Assembly: GCF_000423305.1 (NCBI RefSeq)
Contig: NZ_KE384004.1
Coordinates: 39,903-103,902 of the forward strand
Length of the DNA: 64,000 bases
Direction of reading: 5' to 3'
Source of the DNA: Legionella moravica DSM 19234
GTDB lineage: Bacteria > Pseudomonadota > Gammaproteobacteria > Legionellales > Legionellaceae
The position numbers and the translations under genes were made by a program. Every line of letters starts with the position of its first letter. The first letter of the stretch is position 1. The notes under the pieces are model-generated. The model was given only the letters and a program-made list of their open reading frames with translations, was not told where the DNA came from and did no database searches. Below, piece after piece: positions 27,443 to 37,245 of this stretch.

Positions 27443-28921
27443 CTATACAACCCACCATGGCAAATATTTTTTTGCTTTGCTGCCTACCGAATCATCATAA
27501 CATCGGATCTTTCCTGCATCTAAGGCGTCTCGGATAATTCGAGATACCATGGCACTATTTTTCGGATCAATGCCGAAGCGATACCTCAAGGTAGAGTTAG
27601 TCATATAGTCGCGCTCTACGTATCGAAGGCAGGCATGTAAATAACAGGCCCATATTCTGTCTTGCTTATCCATATCTTTTAGATCTCGATGGGCAAACAA
27701 AACCACGCGGGTATGCTCCTCAACAGCCTCAAAAATAGGTGCGGGTAATTGGTAGTACTCAATTTGAGATACCACCTTATCAATTCCGCTTCCACGTTCC
27801 TCGCAAATACCGAAACGGCGCATTAAGGATGCTAGTGCTTCATTGCGTGATTTAGGTGGGGTATCCAAAAAACGTTCTGTTAAAACAAGAGGTAGGCCAG
27901 GATTCGTTATTTCAATTCTATTATCAAAAATTTCAATCATTGGTCCTGCACCTGTCACTTTGAAATCTTGATGAGTTAAAGCATTAGCAACCAGCTCACG
28001 TATCGCCAGTTCCGGATACATAGGTACGGTCTTTCTAAGCGCAGTTCCAATAACTTCATTAGTCGGTATTAAAGCCATAATGTATTCAATAAGTCCTTCA
28101 AACCCAACAGCATATCCTTTGTGTTCAATATGTTCTCTCTGGGTTTCTATTCGGTTATTTCCTTTATAGTGAATAATACGTAAGGCTTTACGTTTAAGTT
28201 TAGGAAAATCCGAAAGATTTTTGGCAAATAATACTGCCCCAAGGGTTGTGATATTCCAACCACCAGCTTCGCAGGGATGGATCAACTTCTCTGTTTTCAG
28301 CGCATCTAATATAGCAGTACGCCCATCAGGTAAAGGTAATCCTAGCAAATTAAAATATGCCGGATAATCCATCAGCATTAAAACAGTTTCATCAGATATT
28401 TTTTCTTCTACTATCCCATCTTCAAAAGGCTTGCGATCAAGTACTCGCCATAAAGCTTTTTCTTTTTCCGGATGATCACTGAGTTTCTTTTTATATGAAC
28501 CAAGACGGATGAATTTTTGATTTTTAAATTGAACAGGATGACTGGCTTCTGCTTCTATTTCAAGAATAATAATCGCTTTGTTATCTATTCGGATGGTGAC
28601 AAAATGAAAATTTATCTTGGGTGACAGAAGCCTTGCAAGCCAGCTTAGCAACACTTCATTGCCAACTTTTGATTCATGAGGTTTAAAAGTAGTACCAACA
28701 ATTTCGTGCGTGTTATTATCAATACCCCAAACCAGATATGCATATGGTTTCTCTAAAAGCAAAGCGGAATTAATCAACGCAGAGCAGTATTCACCAATTT
28801 CTTCTGGATCGGCTTTATTATGCTTAAATTCGAGCCACTCAGTTTCCGATGGCAGTTTACGAAGTTCGTTAATCAAATCGGTGTAGTAATTAGCAGGACG
28901 ATTATTCACGTCTAAATTCAT
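27443..28921 (-). CDS. AlbA_2/HATPase_c_4 protein of the restriction operon
   Basis: 492 residues. An N-terminal AlbA_2 (Schlafen-like) domain (about 10-140: ETEWLEFKHN, YLVWGIDNNTHEIVGT) is followed by a RecG-C/HATPase_c_4-like region (about 300-400: RELVANALTHQDF, ITNPGLPL, RRFGICEERGSGIDKV) and a winged-helix end. Such proteins often sit beside type I restriction genes or in defence islands and are thought to be nucleic-acid-dependent regulators or effectors. It starts 2 bp after the hsdR stop, so it is in the same operon. The role is inferred from context. Confidence 0.82.
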   Translation of the reverse strand: MNLDVNNRPANYYTDLINELRKLPSETEWLEFKHNKADPEEIGEYCSALINSALLLEKPYAYLVWGIDNNTHEIVGTTFKPHESKVGNEVLLSWLARLLSPKINFHFVTIRIDNKAIIILEIEAEASHPVQFKNQKFIRLGSYKKKLSDHPEKEKALWRVLDRKPFEDGIVEEKISDETVLMLMDYPAYFNLLGLPLPDGRTAILDALKTEKLIHPCEAGGWNITTLGAVLFAKNLSDFPKLKRKALRIIHYKGNNRIETQREHIEHKGYAVGFEGLIEYIMALIPTNEVIGTALRKTVPMYPELAIRELVANALTHQDFKVTGAGPMIEIFDNRIEITNPGLPLVLTERFLDTPPKSRNEALASLMRRFGICEERGSGIDKVVSQIEYYQLPAPIFEAVEEHTRVVLFAHRDLKDMDKQDRIWACYLHACLRYVERDYMTNSTLRYRFGIDPKNSAMVSRIIRDALDAGKIRCYDDSVGSKAKKYLPWWVV

Positions 28922-28923
28922 AT

Positions 28924-31900
28924 TTATTCTACTCCTTCCTGATTGCGAACTCGATCATACACTGCTTTTACTAAATAGTTGGCGGCTACTTCATGGAACC
29001 TGGGATCATTCATGAGCTTCGAGAATATATCTTCATTCCCTTCCATGCGCTCAATAAAAAATCCCTCCAGCATTTTTTCAAAAACTAAAGAAAAATTCTC
29101 CAAATTGTTAGCCTTGGCAGCTTCTCTTATTTTTTCATTATTAGCTGCCGTCTCGGCTATTTGATCAAAAAACAACTCATCGGCTTTAGTGAAATCAGTT
29201 CCAAATCGTTGATTTAGGCGATCAACCAATAATGATAACTGCACCTTATCATCTCTGGCATTTCCAGTTCCTACTTCGGTTGGACCTCTTAAATCCTCAG
29301 CTTCGCCTTTAGACAGGTCAATTGAACCCTCACTTATTTTCTGTAGTCTGTAATATCGAAGCTCTATCTCATCACCGAGGTTAAAGTCTGGCTCATCATC
29401 ACGACGTGGTAATTTATTATGTAGAAAGCGTAAAAAGGTATAGTTTTTCTCTAAATCAGAATCCTGAAAGGGAATAATTTGGGATAAAAACACATAAAGA
29501 TTTTTAAAACTTTTCACTTGGCTTTTGAAAAGATCTTGCTCGTTAGCATCCAGTTCGTTGTACCGATCAACAGACAAATCTAGTAAAGCATTCATCTGGC
29601 GATGATCCGCAGGGGTTGGTTCTTTTCTATTTTTAAACCAAATTTCGCATAGGGCATTAACGTCATCAACAGAATATACCTGCCAATCAGCCAAACGATG
29701 TTGTAAATCATATAACTGATGAGGATCAGGCATGACACCCAAATGAGATACTTCATAATAGTCCTTAAATGCCCTAAAGATATCATCCATTTCATTAGCA
29801 AAATCAAGAACAAAAGTATCTTCCTTTCCAGTAGCGGTCCGGTTCAAACGCGATAAAGTTTGAACCGCCTGAATACCGGAAAGTCGTTTATCAACATACA
29901 TAGTATGTAATAGAGGCTGATCAAAACCTGTTTGATATTTATCAGCTACCAACAAAACCTGATATTCCTCAGTAGCAAACCGTTCAGGTAATTCAGATTC
30001 TTTGATGCCCTGATTCATTCCAACCTCGGTAAACTCTTTCTCAGGGGCATCCGGATCGATTACTTTACCTGAAAAGGCTACCAATGATTTGATGTCATCA
30101 TACTTATTACGCTTAAGGTAATTATCAAATTCTAATTTATAACGCACAGCATGCAAGCGTGATTCAGTGACAACCATTGCTTTAGCTCGCCCACCAATTT
30201 TATGTTTGGTAAATTGACGAAAATGCTCAATAATTATTTCAACTTTTTGAGCGATGTTATGCGGGTGCAAACTCATAAATCGAGCTAATTGCCGTGCCGC
30301 TTTCTTTCTGGGTACTTCGGGATCATCTTCAATTGATTTAATTAAGCCATAATAGGTTTTATAGGTGGTATAGTTGGCCAGCACATCAAGAATAAATCCT
30401 TCTTCTATTGCTTGACGCATACTGTATAAATGGAAAGGTAGCCTCCCATTTTGGCCTGGTTCGTTAAATACGGCCATGGTTTTAAACTTTGGTGTCGCCG
30501 TAAATGCAAAAAAACTAATATTGGGCTGACGAGGTCTTTTTAACATTTCTTGGAATAGTGCCTGCTTCGCTTCCTCTGATAAAGCATCTTCATCAATATC
30601 CAAAATCTGTTCAGCGACAGTTGCAGCAATTCCTTCTTTATTTAGAATCTTGCGCAACTCCATGGCTGACTCTCCACTTTGCGAACTATGAGCCTCATCA
30701 ACAATCACCGCAAAACGTCGGTTAGCAGTATCAATTTTTATACCATCTCCTTTTTTCTCAAGCGTTTCTAACGCTTGGGAGATAAAAGGAAATTTTTGAA
30801 TGGTTGAAATAATAATGGGCACACCACTTGATAAAGCTTTAGCTAATTGCTGGGTATCTTCATCAATTTTCTGAACCACGCCCTGCTTATGTTCAAACTG
30901 ATAAATAGTGTTTTGCAGCTGTTGATCTAAAACTCGTCTATCGGTAATTACTACCACAGTATCAAATATTTTTTTATCTTGATCATCATGAAGACTTGCA
31001 AGACGATGTGCTAACCATGCAATAGAATTAGATTTTCCTGAACCAGCAGAGTGCTGAATCAGATAATTATGACCACTTCCTTTTGTTTTTGCATCCAGAA
31101 TTAAGCTACGAACAACATCCAATTGATGATAGCGTGGAAAAATCATTGTTTCTTTACGATACTTCTTGATACCACTCAGGGTGGCTATTTGCTTTTCCTC
31201 AACCTGTAAGTGCATGAAGCGCGCAAGAATATCCATCAGGCTATCTTTAGTTAGAACATCTTCCCAAAGATACCCAGTTCGATAATTACCGTGCATAGCT
31301 GGGTTACCAGCCCCAAAGCCATTGCCACGGTTAAATGGAAGGAAAAATGTTTTCTTGCCATCCAGTTTAGTTGTCATGAAAACCAATTCAGTATCCACAA
31401 CAAAATGAACCAATGCTCTTTCCTTGAATCGAAACAATGGTAATGTTGGCTCGCGATCTTCTCTATATTGTCGCTTACCATGAGCAACGGTCTGTTTGGT
31501 CAATGGATTTTTGAGCTCCATGGTTAATACCGGTAAGCCATTAACAGCGAGAAGAACATCAATCGATTGGGTTTGGTCTTTAGGATCAAAACGTACTTGC
31601 CGAATGATGGTTAATTGATTCAAAAAATAATCCGCCCAAGCATCCGGATTCATTTTGCTGTTGGGTGTGAAATAGGCCATGCGGAAGTTTTTTCCGAAGC
31701 ATTTAAATCCATGGCGCAATACATTAAGCATTCCTTTTGAGGAAAGTTCTTTGCACAATGAGTCAATTAATACCGCATCAGCTTTGATGCCATGAAAGCT
31801 TTGTATCGCTTGCCATTTTGTAGGCTGAGATTTTTCTATGAAAGAAATAACGTCATTGGGGAACAATGCCTTTTGAGGATCAAACGCTTTAGCATCCCCT

Positions 31901-31974
31901 TGAACATAACCGCCATATTCAATCAGATATTGTTCAATAGCTTCTTCAAAACGGATTTCTTTGTGCTTGCTCAT
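28924..31974 (-). CDS. hsdR: Type I restriction endonuclease subunit R
   Basis: 1016 residues from the ATG at 31974 (AAGG 6 nt upstream); an ATG at 31989 adds five residues. The N-terminal nuclease domain has SIDVLLAVNGLPVLTMELKN, the D...ExK catalytic motif. Superfamily 2 motor: Walker A HSAGSGKSNS (about 310), DEAH in VDEAHSSQSG (about 424), FTATPKFKTM, and a late helicase motif QTLSRLNRT. It translocates DNA and cuts unmodified DNA when complexed with HsdM and HsdS. No frameshift is seen, so it is likely functional. Confidence 0.95.
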   Translation of the reverse strand: MSKHKEIRFEEAIEQYLIEYGGYVQGDAKAFDPQKALFPNDVISFIEKSQPTKWQAIQSFHGIKADAVLIDSLCKELSSKGMLNVLRHGFKCFGKNFRMAYFTPNSKMNPDAWADYFLNQLTIIRQVRFDPKDQTQSIDVLLAVNGLPVLTMELKNPLTKQTVAHGKRQYREDREPTLPLFRFKERALVHFVVDTELVFMTTKLDGKKTFFLPFNRGNGFGAGNPAMHGNYRTGYLWEDVLTKDSLMDILARFMHLQVEEKQIATLSGIKKYRKETMIFPRYHQLDVVRSLILDAKTKGSGHNYLIQHSAGSGKSNSIAWLAHRLASLHDDQDKKIFDTVVVITDRRVLDQQLQNTIYQFEHKQGVVQKIDEDTQQLAKALSSGVPIIISTIQKFPFISQALETLEKKGDGIKIDTANRRFAVIVDEAHSSQSGESAMELRKILNKEGIAATVAEQILDIDEDALSEEAKQALFQEMLKRPRQPNISFFAFTATPKFKTMAVFNEPGQNGRLPFHLYSMRQAIEEGFILDVLANYTTYKTYYGLIKSIEDDPEVPRKKAARQLARFMSLHPHNIAQKVEIIIEHFRQFTKHKIGGRAKAMVVTESRLHAVRYKLEFDNYLKRNKYDDIKSLVAFSGKVIDPDAPEKEFTEVGMNQGIKESELPERFATEEYQVLLVADKYQTGFDQPLLHTMYVDKRLSGIQAVQTLSRLNRTATGKEDTFVLDFANEMDDIFRAFKDYYEVSHLGVMPDPHQLYDLQHRLADWQVYSVDDVNALCEIWFKNRKEPTPADHRQMNALLDLSVDRYNELDANEQDLFKSQVKSFKNLYVFLSQIIPFQDSDLEKNYTFLRFLHNKLPRRDDEPDFNLGDEIELRYYRLQKISEGSIDLSKGEAEDLRGPTEVGTGNARDDKVQLSLLVDRLNQRFGTDFTKADELFFDQIAETAANNEKIREAAKANNLENFSLVFEKMLEGFFIERMEGNEDIFSKLMNDPRFHEVAANYLVKAVYDRVRNQEGVE

Positions 31975-31992
31975 ATTAACCTTAACCATGTA

Positions 31993-32592
31993 TTAATTTG
32001 TATCTGGGGATTGAATCTCTGCCCCATTATGAAGATGCTCACTTTTCGGGTGAATATTTGATGCTTTAACTACCGACACAGGTAATGAAGCATCCCCTGA
32101 AAACAGTTCTACTAACTTTGTTCGCATGAAAAATTGATATTGTTCTTCAGTAACATGCCCCTTGGGCTTATATATACTTTGTTTCACATGTGATTCATCA
32201 AAATCATAGCCAAGTGATTCGCCCATCGTAACTAATAAATTTATCAAAGTTCTATTACATTCAACATCGAAGTGTAGCGTTTGAGCGTCTATGGGGTTTT
32301 GTATTTGCGCATAATCCACTCTAACATCGAGATAACTCCGCCAGGCACTTCTTACCTTCTTGAATTTCTTACGGCCGTAAAACTCAATATCAATCATATT
32401 TAATGCCCGAATATGTTCAAATGAGAGAGGTGATAACCTTGTAGCCATAAGTGTTTTGAATATTTCAATCCGTCTTTCTCTATCTTCCTTCCATTTACTC
32501 AATTTATCTTGGATAAACAAAGCTGCCCAAGGGGCAATTAAAATTGCTGCAATGGTAAGTATGTCATTAAGCTTCATACTGGAATCAATCAT
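31993..32592 (-). CDS. DUF6680-like membrane-anchored protein inside the hsd operon
   Basis: 199 residues. It overlaps hsdS by 4 nt (ATGA) and ends just before hsdR, so it is translationally coupled to both. An N-terminal hydrophobic helix (ILTIAAILIAPWAALFI) precedes a charged helix (KLSKWKEDRERRIEIFKTLM) and a helical domain. It matches my recollection of DUF6680 proteins, which have no known function. Its fixed place between hsdS and hsdR suggests a membrane-linked accessory defence role. Confidence 0.72.
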   Translation of the reverse strand: MIDSSMKLNDILTIAAILIAPWAALFIQDKLSKWKEDRERRIEIFKTLMATRLSPLSFEHIRALNMIDIEFYGRKKFKKVRSAWRSYLDVRVDYAQIQNPIDAQTLHFDVECNRTLINLLVTMGESLGYDFDESHVKQSIYKPKGHVTEEQYQFFMRTKLVELFSGDASLPVSVVKASNIHPKSEHLHNGAEIQSPDTN

Positions 32593-33956
32593 AAATAACC
32601 TCCCGAACTACATTTAAATTTTTCAGGTTCAGGCAAATCAACATTGATATTACTTACTTTTATTTTTCCTGTTACGACGTTGGTGATTAAAGCTGAGCGA
32701 TATTCTTTTAGGCGTCCAATAGCCTCTAATATTTTTGATTTTATTTCGTCAATTTTTTCTGTTTGTGAATTTAAAAATATAACAATTTCACCCTGTTCAT
32801 CTGATGGTGGAAGACAAATAAACATTTGATTCAAATGCAAAGGCCCAAAGTGCTGAATTGTTGAACCAGTTTTTAGTAAATCTATTTGAGTAAAGAAAAG
32901 CGATGATGATACTATTAATTTTATATACTCATTACTGATACTTTTGTTCTTAGGTTTTAGTCGTATAATGCCAGTATATGGAATTGATCCTACTGCTTCA
33001 TACCCAACAGAAGAAACCAATCCCGTAGTAGCACTGGTACTGATAAGAAGATCTCCAATATCTAGTTTAAATTGTTTCCAAACTTGCTCGACTTTTTCCG
33101 GATGAAGATAATTACATCCTTCCAGCTGAACTTTGTTTGAAGTGAGGTTTCTTATACGTAATAGTGGTACACCTTGATCAACAAAATCAACAGCCATGAT
33201 CCCCGGGCCTTCTTGAAAATATATGACATGCTTAAACGGGATTATTTGCCAATGCTTAGGTATATCACCCATCCACTCAACCCCAGAATCTTTCATCGGC
33301 ACATTATGTTCCAGTCCTTTGGTAACAACTTGAGAAATCAAGGCTGAACGTTTTTCTTCCAATAATTGGATGAGTTTTATTTTTTTTTCAATTAGGGCAT
33401 CAATCTCCGATGTTTTTTTGTCCAAAAACGTTACTATTGCATTTTGTTCTTTTAACGGGGGTATGCTCAATAGGAGTGATTTGAAAAATTCATTATTAAG
33501 AATTGGCAAAGTCGTATAATTAGCAATTTTTAAAAATACATTGGACATACTTTTTAGTAAGTAAAAAAGAAATTTATTGCTGTGATTTTTAGACTTAAAG
33601 CCAGTAATCTGTTGATTAAATGTCCCTGCGTGTTTTAAAAAAGCTGTTTTACCAGTTGTTGCACCTATTCCAACAATCAGTGTAGAGTTTCCGGGAAATA
33701 ACTTCATAATCCCTTTTTCAATAGCTTTTTGTGTAATTCTTTTTTCAGAATTTATTAACACTTCATGGTTCAAATCTTTGGGATTAAACCAATCAATGTT
33801 ACCATCAAAAAATGACTGATCATTTGTTGATGGAGTAGTTCCTGTTTGTATAATTTCAATAATATATTTGAGTTTTTTTAATTCCCAAGTGTTTGGCACT
33901 TCACCCAACCAGTCTACTCCACTGTTATTATATTTCTCGTATTCTAAATAACTCAT
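32589..33956 (-). CDS. hsdS: Type I restriction specificity subunit
   Basis: 455 residues with two target-recognition domains (about 15-190 and 230-420), each opening with the usual phrase (WLGEVPNTWELKKLK; WMGDIPKHWQIIPFK) and ending in conserved helices with EIDALIEKKIKLIQLLEEKR and KEYRSALITNVVTGKI. The two halves differ, so the enzyme should recognise an asymmetric bipartite site. It overlaps hsdM by 4 nt. No second or silent hsdS copy is seen, so phase variation by recombination is not supported here. Confidence 0.95.
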   Translation of the reverse strand: MSYLEYEKYNNSGVDWLGEVPNTWELKKLKYIIEIIQTGTTPSTNDQSFFDGNIDWFNPKDLNHEVLINSEKRITQKAIEKGIMKLFPGNSTLIVGIGATTGKTAFLKHAGTFNQQITGFKSKNHSNKFLFYLLKSMSNVFLKIANYTTLPILNNEFFKSLLLSIPPLKEQNAIVTFLDKKTSEIDALIEKKIKLIQLLEEKRSALISQVVTKGLEHNVPMKDSGVEWMGDIPKHWQIIPFKHVIYFQEGPGIMAVDFVDQGVPLLRIRNLTSNKVQLEGCNYLHPEKVEQVWKQFKLDIGDLLISTSATTGLVSSVGYEAVGSIPYTGIIRLKPKNKSISNEYIKLIVSSSLFFTQIDLLKTGSTIQHFGPLHLNQMFICLPPSDEQGEIVIFLNSQTEKIDEIKSKILEAIGRLKEYRSALITNVVTGKIKVSNINVDLPEPEKFKCSSGGYL

Positions 33957-36121
33957 GCTACCACTCCCTTCAGCATCTCCAAAATTTCCTGCTCCAACTG
34001 TTTAATATCGGATTCAATTTCCTTTAATGCACGAGGAGGCTGATAAACATAAAAATGCCGATTTAACGGAATTTCATAACCAACTTTTGTTTTGCTGTGA
34101 TCGATCCATGCATCAGAAACATATGGTAAAACCTCCAGTTTTAGATAATCTTCACAATGCTCACGAACCAACTTAACAAGTTCATTATTATCAGCTTTGG
34201 CATCATAACCAATAGGCAATGGTAAACTAATATTTTTAGGCAAAGGCACCAGCTCAGTATCCCGCAGCTCACCATCAGCTTCCGGATGTCCTTTGCCATC
34301 ACGGCAAATCTCAGCTGTTTCATCTCGCTCACTCAAAGCGGTAAAAATTGCCTTTCTAATGGCTGCATCCAGTTTTAGCCCTAATGTTTTTGTTGCTGTA
34401 ACCAGTGCGATAGAAAAATCATCCCGATTTTTATACACAATAGATGAGTCCATGCTTTCAAGAGCGGAAATAATCGCTTGCTGTAGTTGTTTGCCTTTGG
34501 CAATGTCTTCCTGAATCTCTTTGTTATCCTTGCGCGTTTTACTTTGGGCTAAGTTAATAAAGACCGCTTGTGACTTCAAAGATGCAATTCTGTCCGGACT
34601 AGCCTGAAAATTTAACCGCAAAGGACGCTCAACAGTGATTTTTAAGTACCCAAATTCTCGATTATCAAATAATTTTGAACAAATTCGTTCTTGGCTTTGG
34701 CCATCAAGCAATACCTTAGATGTGTCATCATGCTCGAAACGCGCGTAAAGGCGGGTGATTTCATTGATATGTTCATCAGATAATTCATTACGTTTATTAC
34801 CAAGACTTTTCCGCATCTTCTGAAAGTGGCGGGTTGCGACAATTAGTTGAACACGGCCTTTTCTTTCTTGTCGTTTGCGATTGGATACCAGCCAAATATA
34901 GGTATAAATACCCGTGTTATAAAACATCTGATCAGGCAATGCGATTATGGCATCCAGATAATCATTCTCTATGATCCATCTACGAATATTGCTTTCGCCC
35001 GAGGCTGCGTCACCAGTAAATAAAGGGGAGCCGTTGAAGACAATGGCAATTTTAGAGCCTTCGCCACCTTCTTCGGGTGATGGATGCATTTTTGACATCA
35101 TATGTAAAAGAAACAATAAAGCACCATCGTTTATACGGGGTGTTCCGGGCCCAAATCGACCTTTAAAGCCATACTGCGTATATTCCTTTTCAACTACGCT
35201 TTGCTGTGTTTTCCATTCCACTCCAAACGGTGGATTTGCCAACATGTAATGGAAATGTTTATCAGGATGACCATCAGATGTTTTACCATCACCAAGCGTG
35301 TCTCCAAAAATGATGTGATCAACAGGTTCATCTTTTATCAGCAGATCTGAGCAGCAAATAGCATAAGATTCTGGATTGTATTCCTGTCCAAACAAGAGCA
35401 AGTTTGCCTGTGGATTTTGCTCACGGATGTATTCTTCTGATACGGATAACATCCCACCAGTACCGCAAGTTGGATCGTAAATGGTTCGAGCTATTCCAGG
35501 GGTGTATACGTCTTCATCAGAGGTGTAAACCAAATGTGCCATCAGACGGATAACTTCTCTTGGTGTAAAGTGATCTCCTGCTTCTTCATTGGCTTGCTCA
35601 TTGAACTTGCGTACCAATTCTTCGAAAACATAGCCCATTTGTAGATTATCAACATGATCTGGATGCAAATCTAAATCGGCGAATTCTTTCACAACAAGAA
35701 ATAAGCGATTGGCTTTATCTAGTTTTTCAATTTGCTGTTCGAACTCAAATTTTTCAAAAATCTCTTTAGCTTTTGGAGAAAAACCATCAATGTAAGTCAC
35801 AAGGTTTCGCGCAATATTATCAGGATCTCCCAATAATTTTTTAAAAGTGTATTTACTGATGTTATAAAAGGCTTGCTCGCGCCCTTGAGCGGCATATTTT
35901 CCCAGAATTTTATAAATTGCATCTTCAGAATGACCTTGAGTTTGAAGCTTTTCATACTGTTCCAAAACTTGATCTTTGGTAGGCTCCAAAACACAATCCA
36001 TGCGCCTTAAGACCGTCATTGGTAACATAACCAATCGATATTGTGGGGGTTTATAGGGCCCTCGAAGTTTATTCGCGATGTTCCAGATAAACCCAACCAA
36101 CTGATCAAAACCATTACTCAT
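33953..36121 (-). CDS. hsdM: Type I restriction adenine methylase subunit
   Basis: 722 residues from the ATG at 36121 (MSNGFDQLVGFIWNIANKLR); the frame is open upstream to 36262 but that would overlap the HTH gene entirely. The N-terminal HsdM helical domain (1-170) is followed by the methylase core: DPTCGTGGML (about 217, SAM binding) and LANPPFG (about 292, catalytic NPPF). A C-terminal extension of about 200 residues contacts HsdS. It methylates adenine in the site given by HsdS and is needed for restriction. Confidence 0.95.
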   Translation of the reverse strand: MSNGFDQLVGFIWNIANKLRGPYKPPQYRLVMLPMTVLRRMDCVLEPTKDQVLEQYEKLQTQGHSEDAIYKILGKYAAQGREQAFYNISKYTFKKLLGDPDNIARNLVTYIDGFSPKAKEIFEKFEFEQQIEKLDKANRLFLVVKEFADLDLHPDHVDNLQMGYVFEELVRKFNEQANEEAGDHFTPREVIRLMAHLVYTSDEDVYTPGIARTIYDPTCGTGGMLSVSEEYIREQNPQANLLLFGQEYNPESYAICCSDLLIKDEPVDHIIFGDTLGDGKTSDGHPDKHFHYMLANPPFGVEWKTQQSVVEKEYTQYGFKGRFGPGTPRINDGALLFLLHMMSKMHPSPEEGGEGSKIAIVFNGSPLFTGDAASGESNIRRWIIENDYLDAIIALPDQMFYNTGIYTYIWLVSNRKRQERKGRVQLIVATRHFQKMRKSLGNKRNELSDEHINEITRLYARFEHDDTSKVLLDGQSQERICSKLFDNREFGYLKITVERPLRLNFQASPDRIASLKSQAVFINLAQSKTRKDNKEIQEDIAKGKQLQQAIISALESMDSSIVYKNRDDFSIALVTATKTLGLKLDAAIRKAIFTALSERDETAEICRDGKGHPEADGELRDTELVPLPKNISLPLPIGYDAKADNNELVKLVREHCEDYLKLEVLPYVSDAWIDHSKTKVGYEIPLNRHFYVYQPPRALKEIESDIKQLEQEILEMLKGVVA

Positions 36122-36314
36122 CGCTAACGTCTCCCTCGAGGGTAGGAACATATTGCCCCTTAGTAAATTTCTCAATCTCATCACGGCGAAAGCGCCATGC
36201 ACCGCCAACTTTAAATGCGGGGATTTTTCCTTCAGCAGCATATTTATAAGCCGTCTTTTCATTGATTTTTAAATACTCAGCCAACTCCTTAATTAACATG
36301 ATGTCGTCTTTCAT
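36114..36314 (-). CDS. Excisionase-family HTH protein heading the hsd operon
   Basis: 66 residues. MLIKELAEYLKINEKTAYKY then KVGGAWRFRRDEIEKF is a MerR/excisionase-like winged HTH (HTH_17). It overlaps the hsdM start by 8 nt and is the first gene of the operon, so it is likelier an autoregulator of restriction-modification expression than an excisionase; a separate xis lies near the integrase. Confidence 0.85.
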   Translation of the reverse strand: MKDDIMLIKELAEYLKINEKTAYKYAAEGKIPAFKVGGAWRFRRDEIEKFTKGQYVPTLEGDVSDE

Positions 36315-36435
36315 GACCGATTCTTCTTATTATTGTGGAAAAATAGAGAAAATAATAGAAAAATATAGAAATATCAAGCAATAGCATCCTGCGTAATAAG
36401 TTGTTGTCTTAAATTTAAGAGAGAAGAACAGAAAG

Positions 36436-37242
36436 TTATGCTAGTATTTGATTTTTTATAATTTCTTTAGATATAGATTTTTCGAGAAAATGCTTCATCC
36501 AGTATAATTTTTGTAAAGTGGCAAGATCTTTTTCTTTCTCTATTTCTTTTCTTATAAAGGATTCGCACATAATTTCAGTCTGAATAATCTCAGATTGCTT
36601 GGTATTTGATCGATTACTGAGTGGATTGGATTTATGGAAACCCAACCAATTAAAATAATGAGTCCCATCAATTTCATCTTGCTCAATGTGGCAGTTTGTA
36701 TAAATATCCTTCTTGCTCCAACCATAGGGAGAACCTTTGATAAATAGGTCTAACTGTTGTTTGAAAGACGGAGTTAATATAATACGTGGGTACAGTGCCA
36801 CTTTTTCGTATCTTACTGCCTCAATTAATGGTTCGCCGGCAACCACACTTTCCGTTTGATACATATCCCCACATGCTATTGCACCTCTCATATACATCCC
36901 GTTCAAGAAAGCACGATATGAAAAAAAACTAAGCGCATGAAGAAATGCAATCAATGGTCTATAAAATAAATCCGGTTTATCGTGGTTAGTAATAGTTGGT
37001 ATTGACGTTACAATATTGTCTGAAAAGCAAACTGCAGCAGCTCGTATTTGTCGCTCCCCAGTGTCTAGTAATTTATCAAAATGCTCGCCGTTATGGGATG
37101 TGAATTCAGATAGTAATTTCAAACACATTTGCGTTTTTTTTGGAAAAAGGTTGCTAAATCCCAAAATATCAACAAATCCCACAAAAGATTTTTTTAACTC
37201 GAACTCTTGAGACTCTGGATATAATTTTTGTTCCTTAGTCAT
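36436..37242 (-). CDS. Class III nucleotide-cyclase-like protein, possible Pycsar-type defence enzyme
   Basis: 268 residues. FVGFVDILGFSNLF (Asp in strand 1) and AAAVCFSDNIVTSI (Asp in the following hairpin) match the two metal aspartates of class III cyclases; RGAIACGDMYQTESVVAGEP also fits the fold. PycC pyrimidine cyclases have this single-domain form. The match is by motif and fold impression only. It starts 4 bp after the repressor gene stop, so it shares the repressor promoter. No transmembrane or TIR effector is adjacent, which a complete Pycsar system would need. A similar domain of unknown role is the alternative. Confidence 0.5.
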   Translation of the reverse strand: MTKEQKLYPESQEFELKKSFVGFVDILGFSNLFPKKTQMCLKLLSEFTSHNGEHFDKLLDTGERQIRAAAVCFSDNIVTSIPTITNHDKPDLFYRPLIAFLHALSFFSYRAFLNGMYMRGAIACGDMYQTESVVAGEPLIEAVRYEKVALYPRIILTPSFKQQLDLFIKGSPYGWSKKDIYTNCHIEQDEIDGTHYFNWLGFHKSNPLSNRSNTKQSEIIQTEIMCESFIRKEIEKEKDLATLQKLYWMKHFLEKSISKEIIKNQILA

Positions 37243-37245
37243 TAA

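Noticed and set aside
32589..33956. Phase-variable hsdS locus
   Set aside because: No second hsdS copy, recombinase or long homopolymer capable of shifting the frame was found.
36114..36314. Excisionase of the element
   Set aside because: Although of the excisionase HTH family, it is coupled to hsdM, and a better xis overlaps int at 61565.
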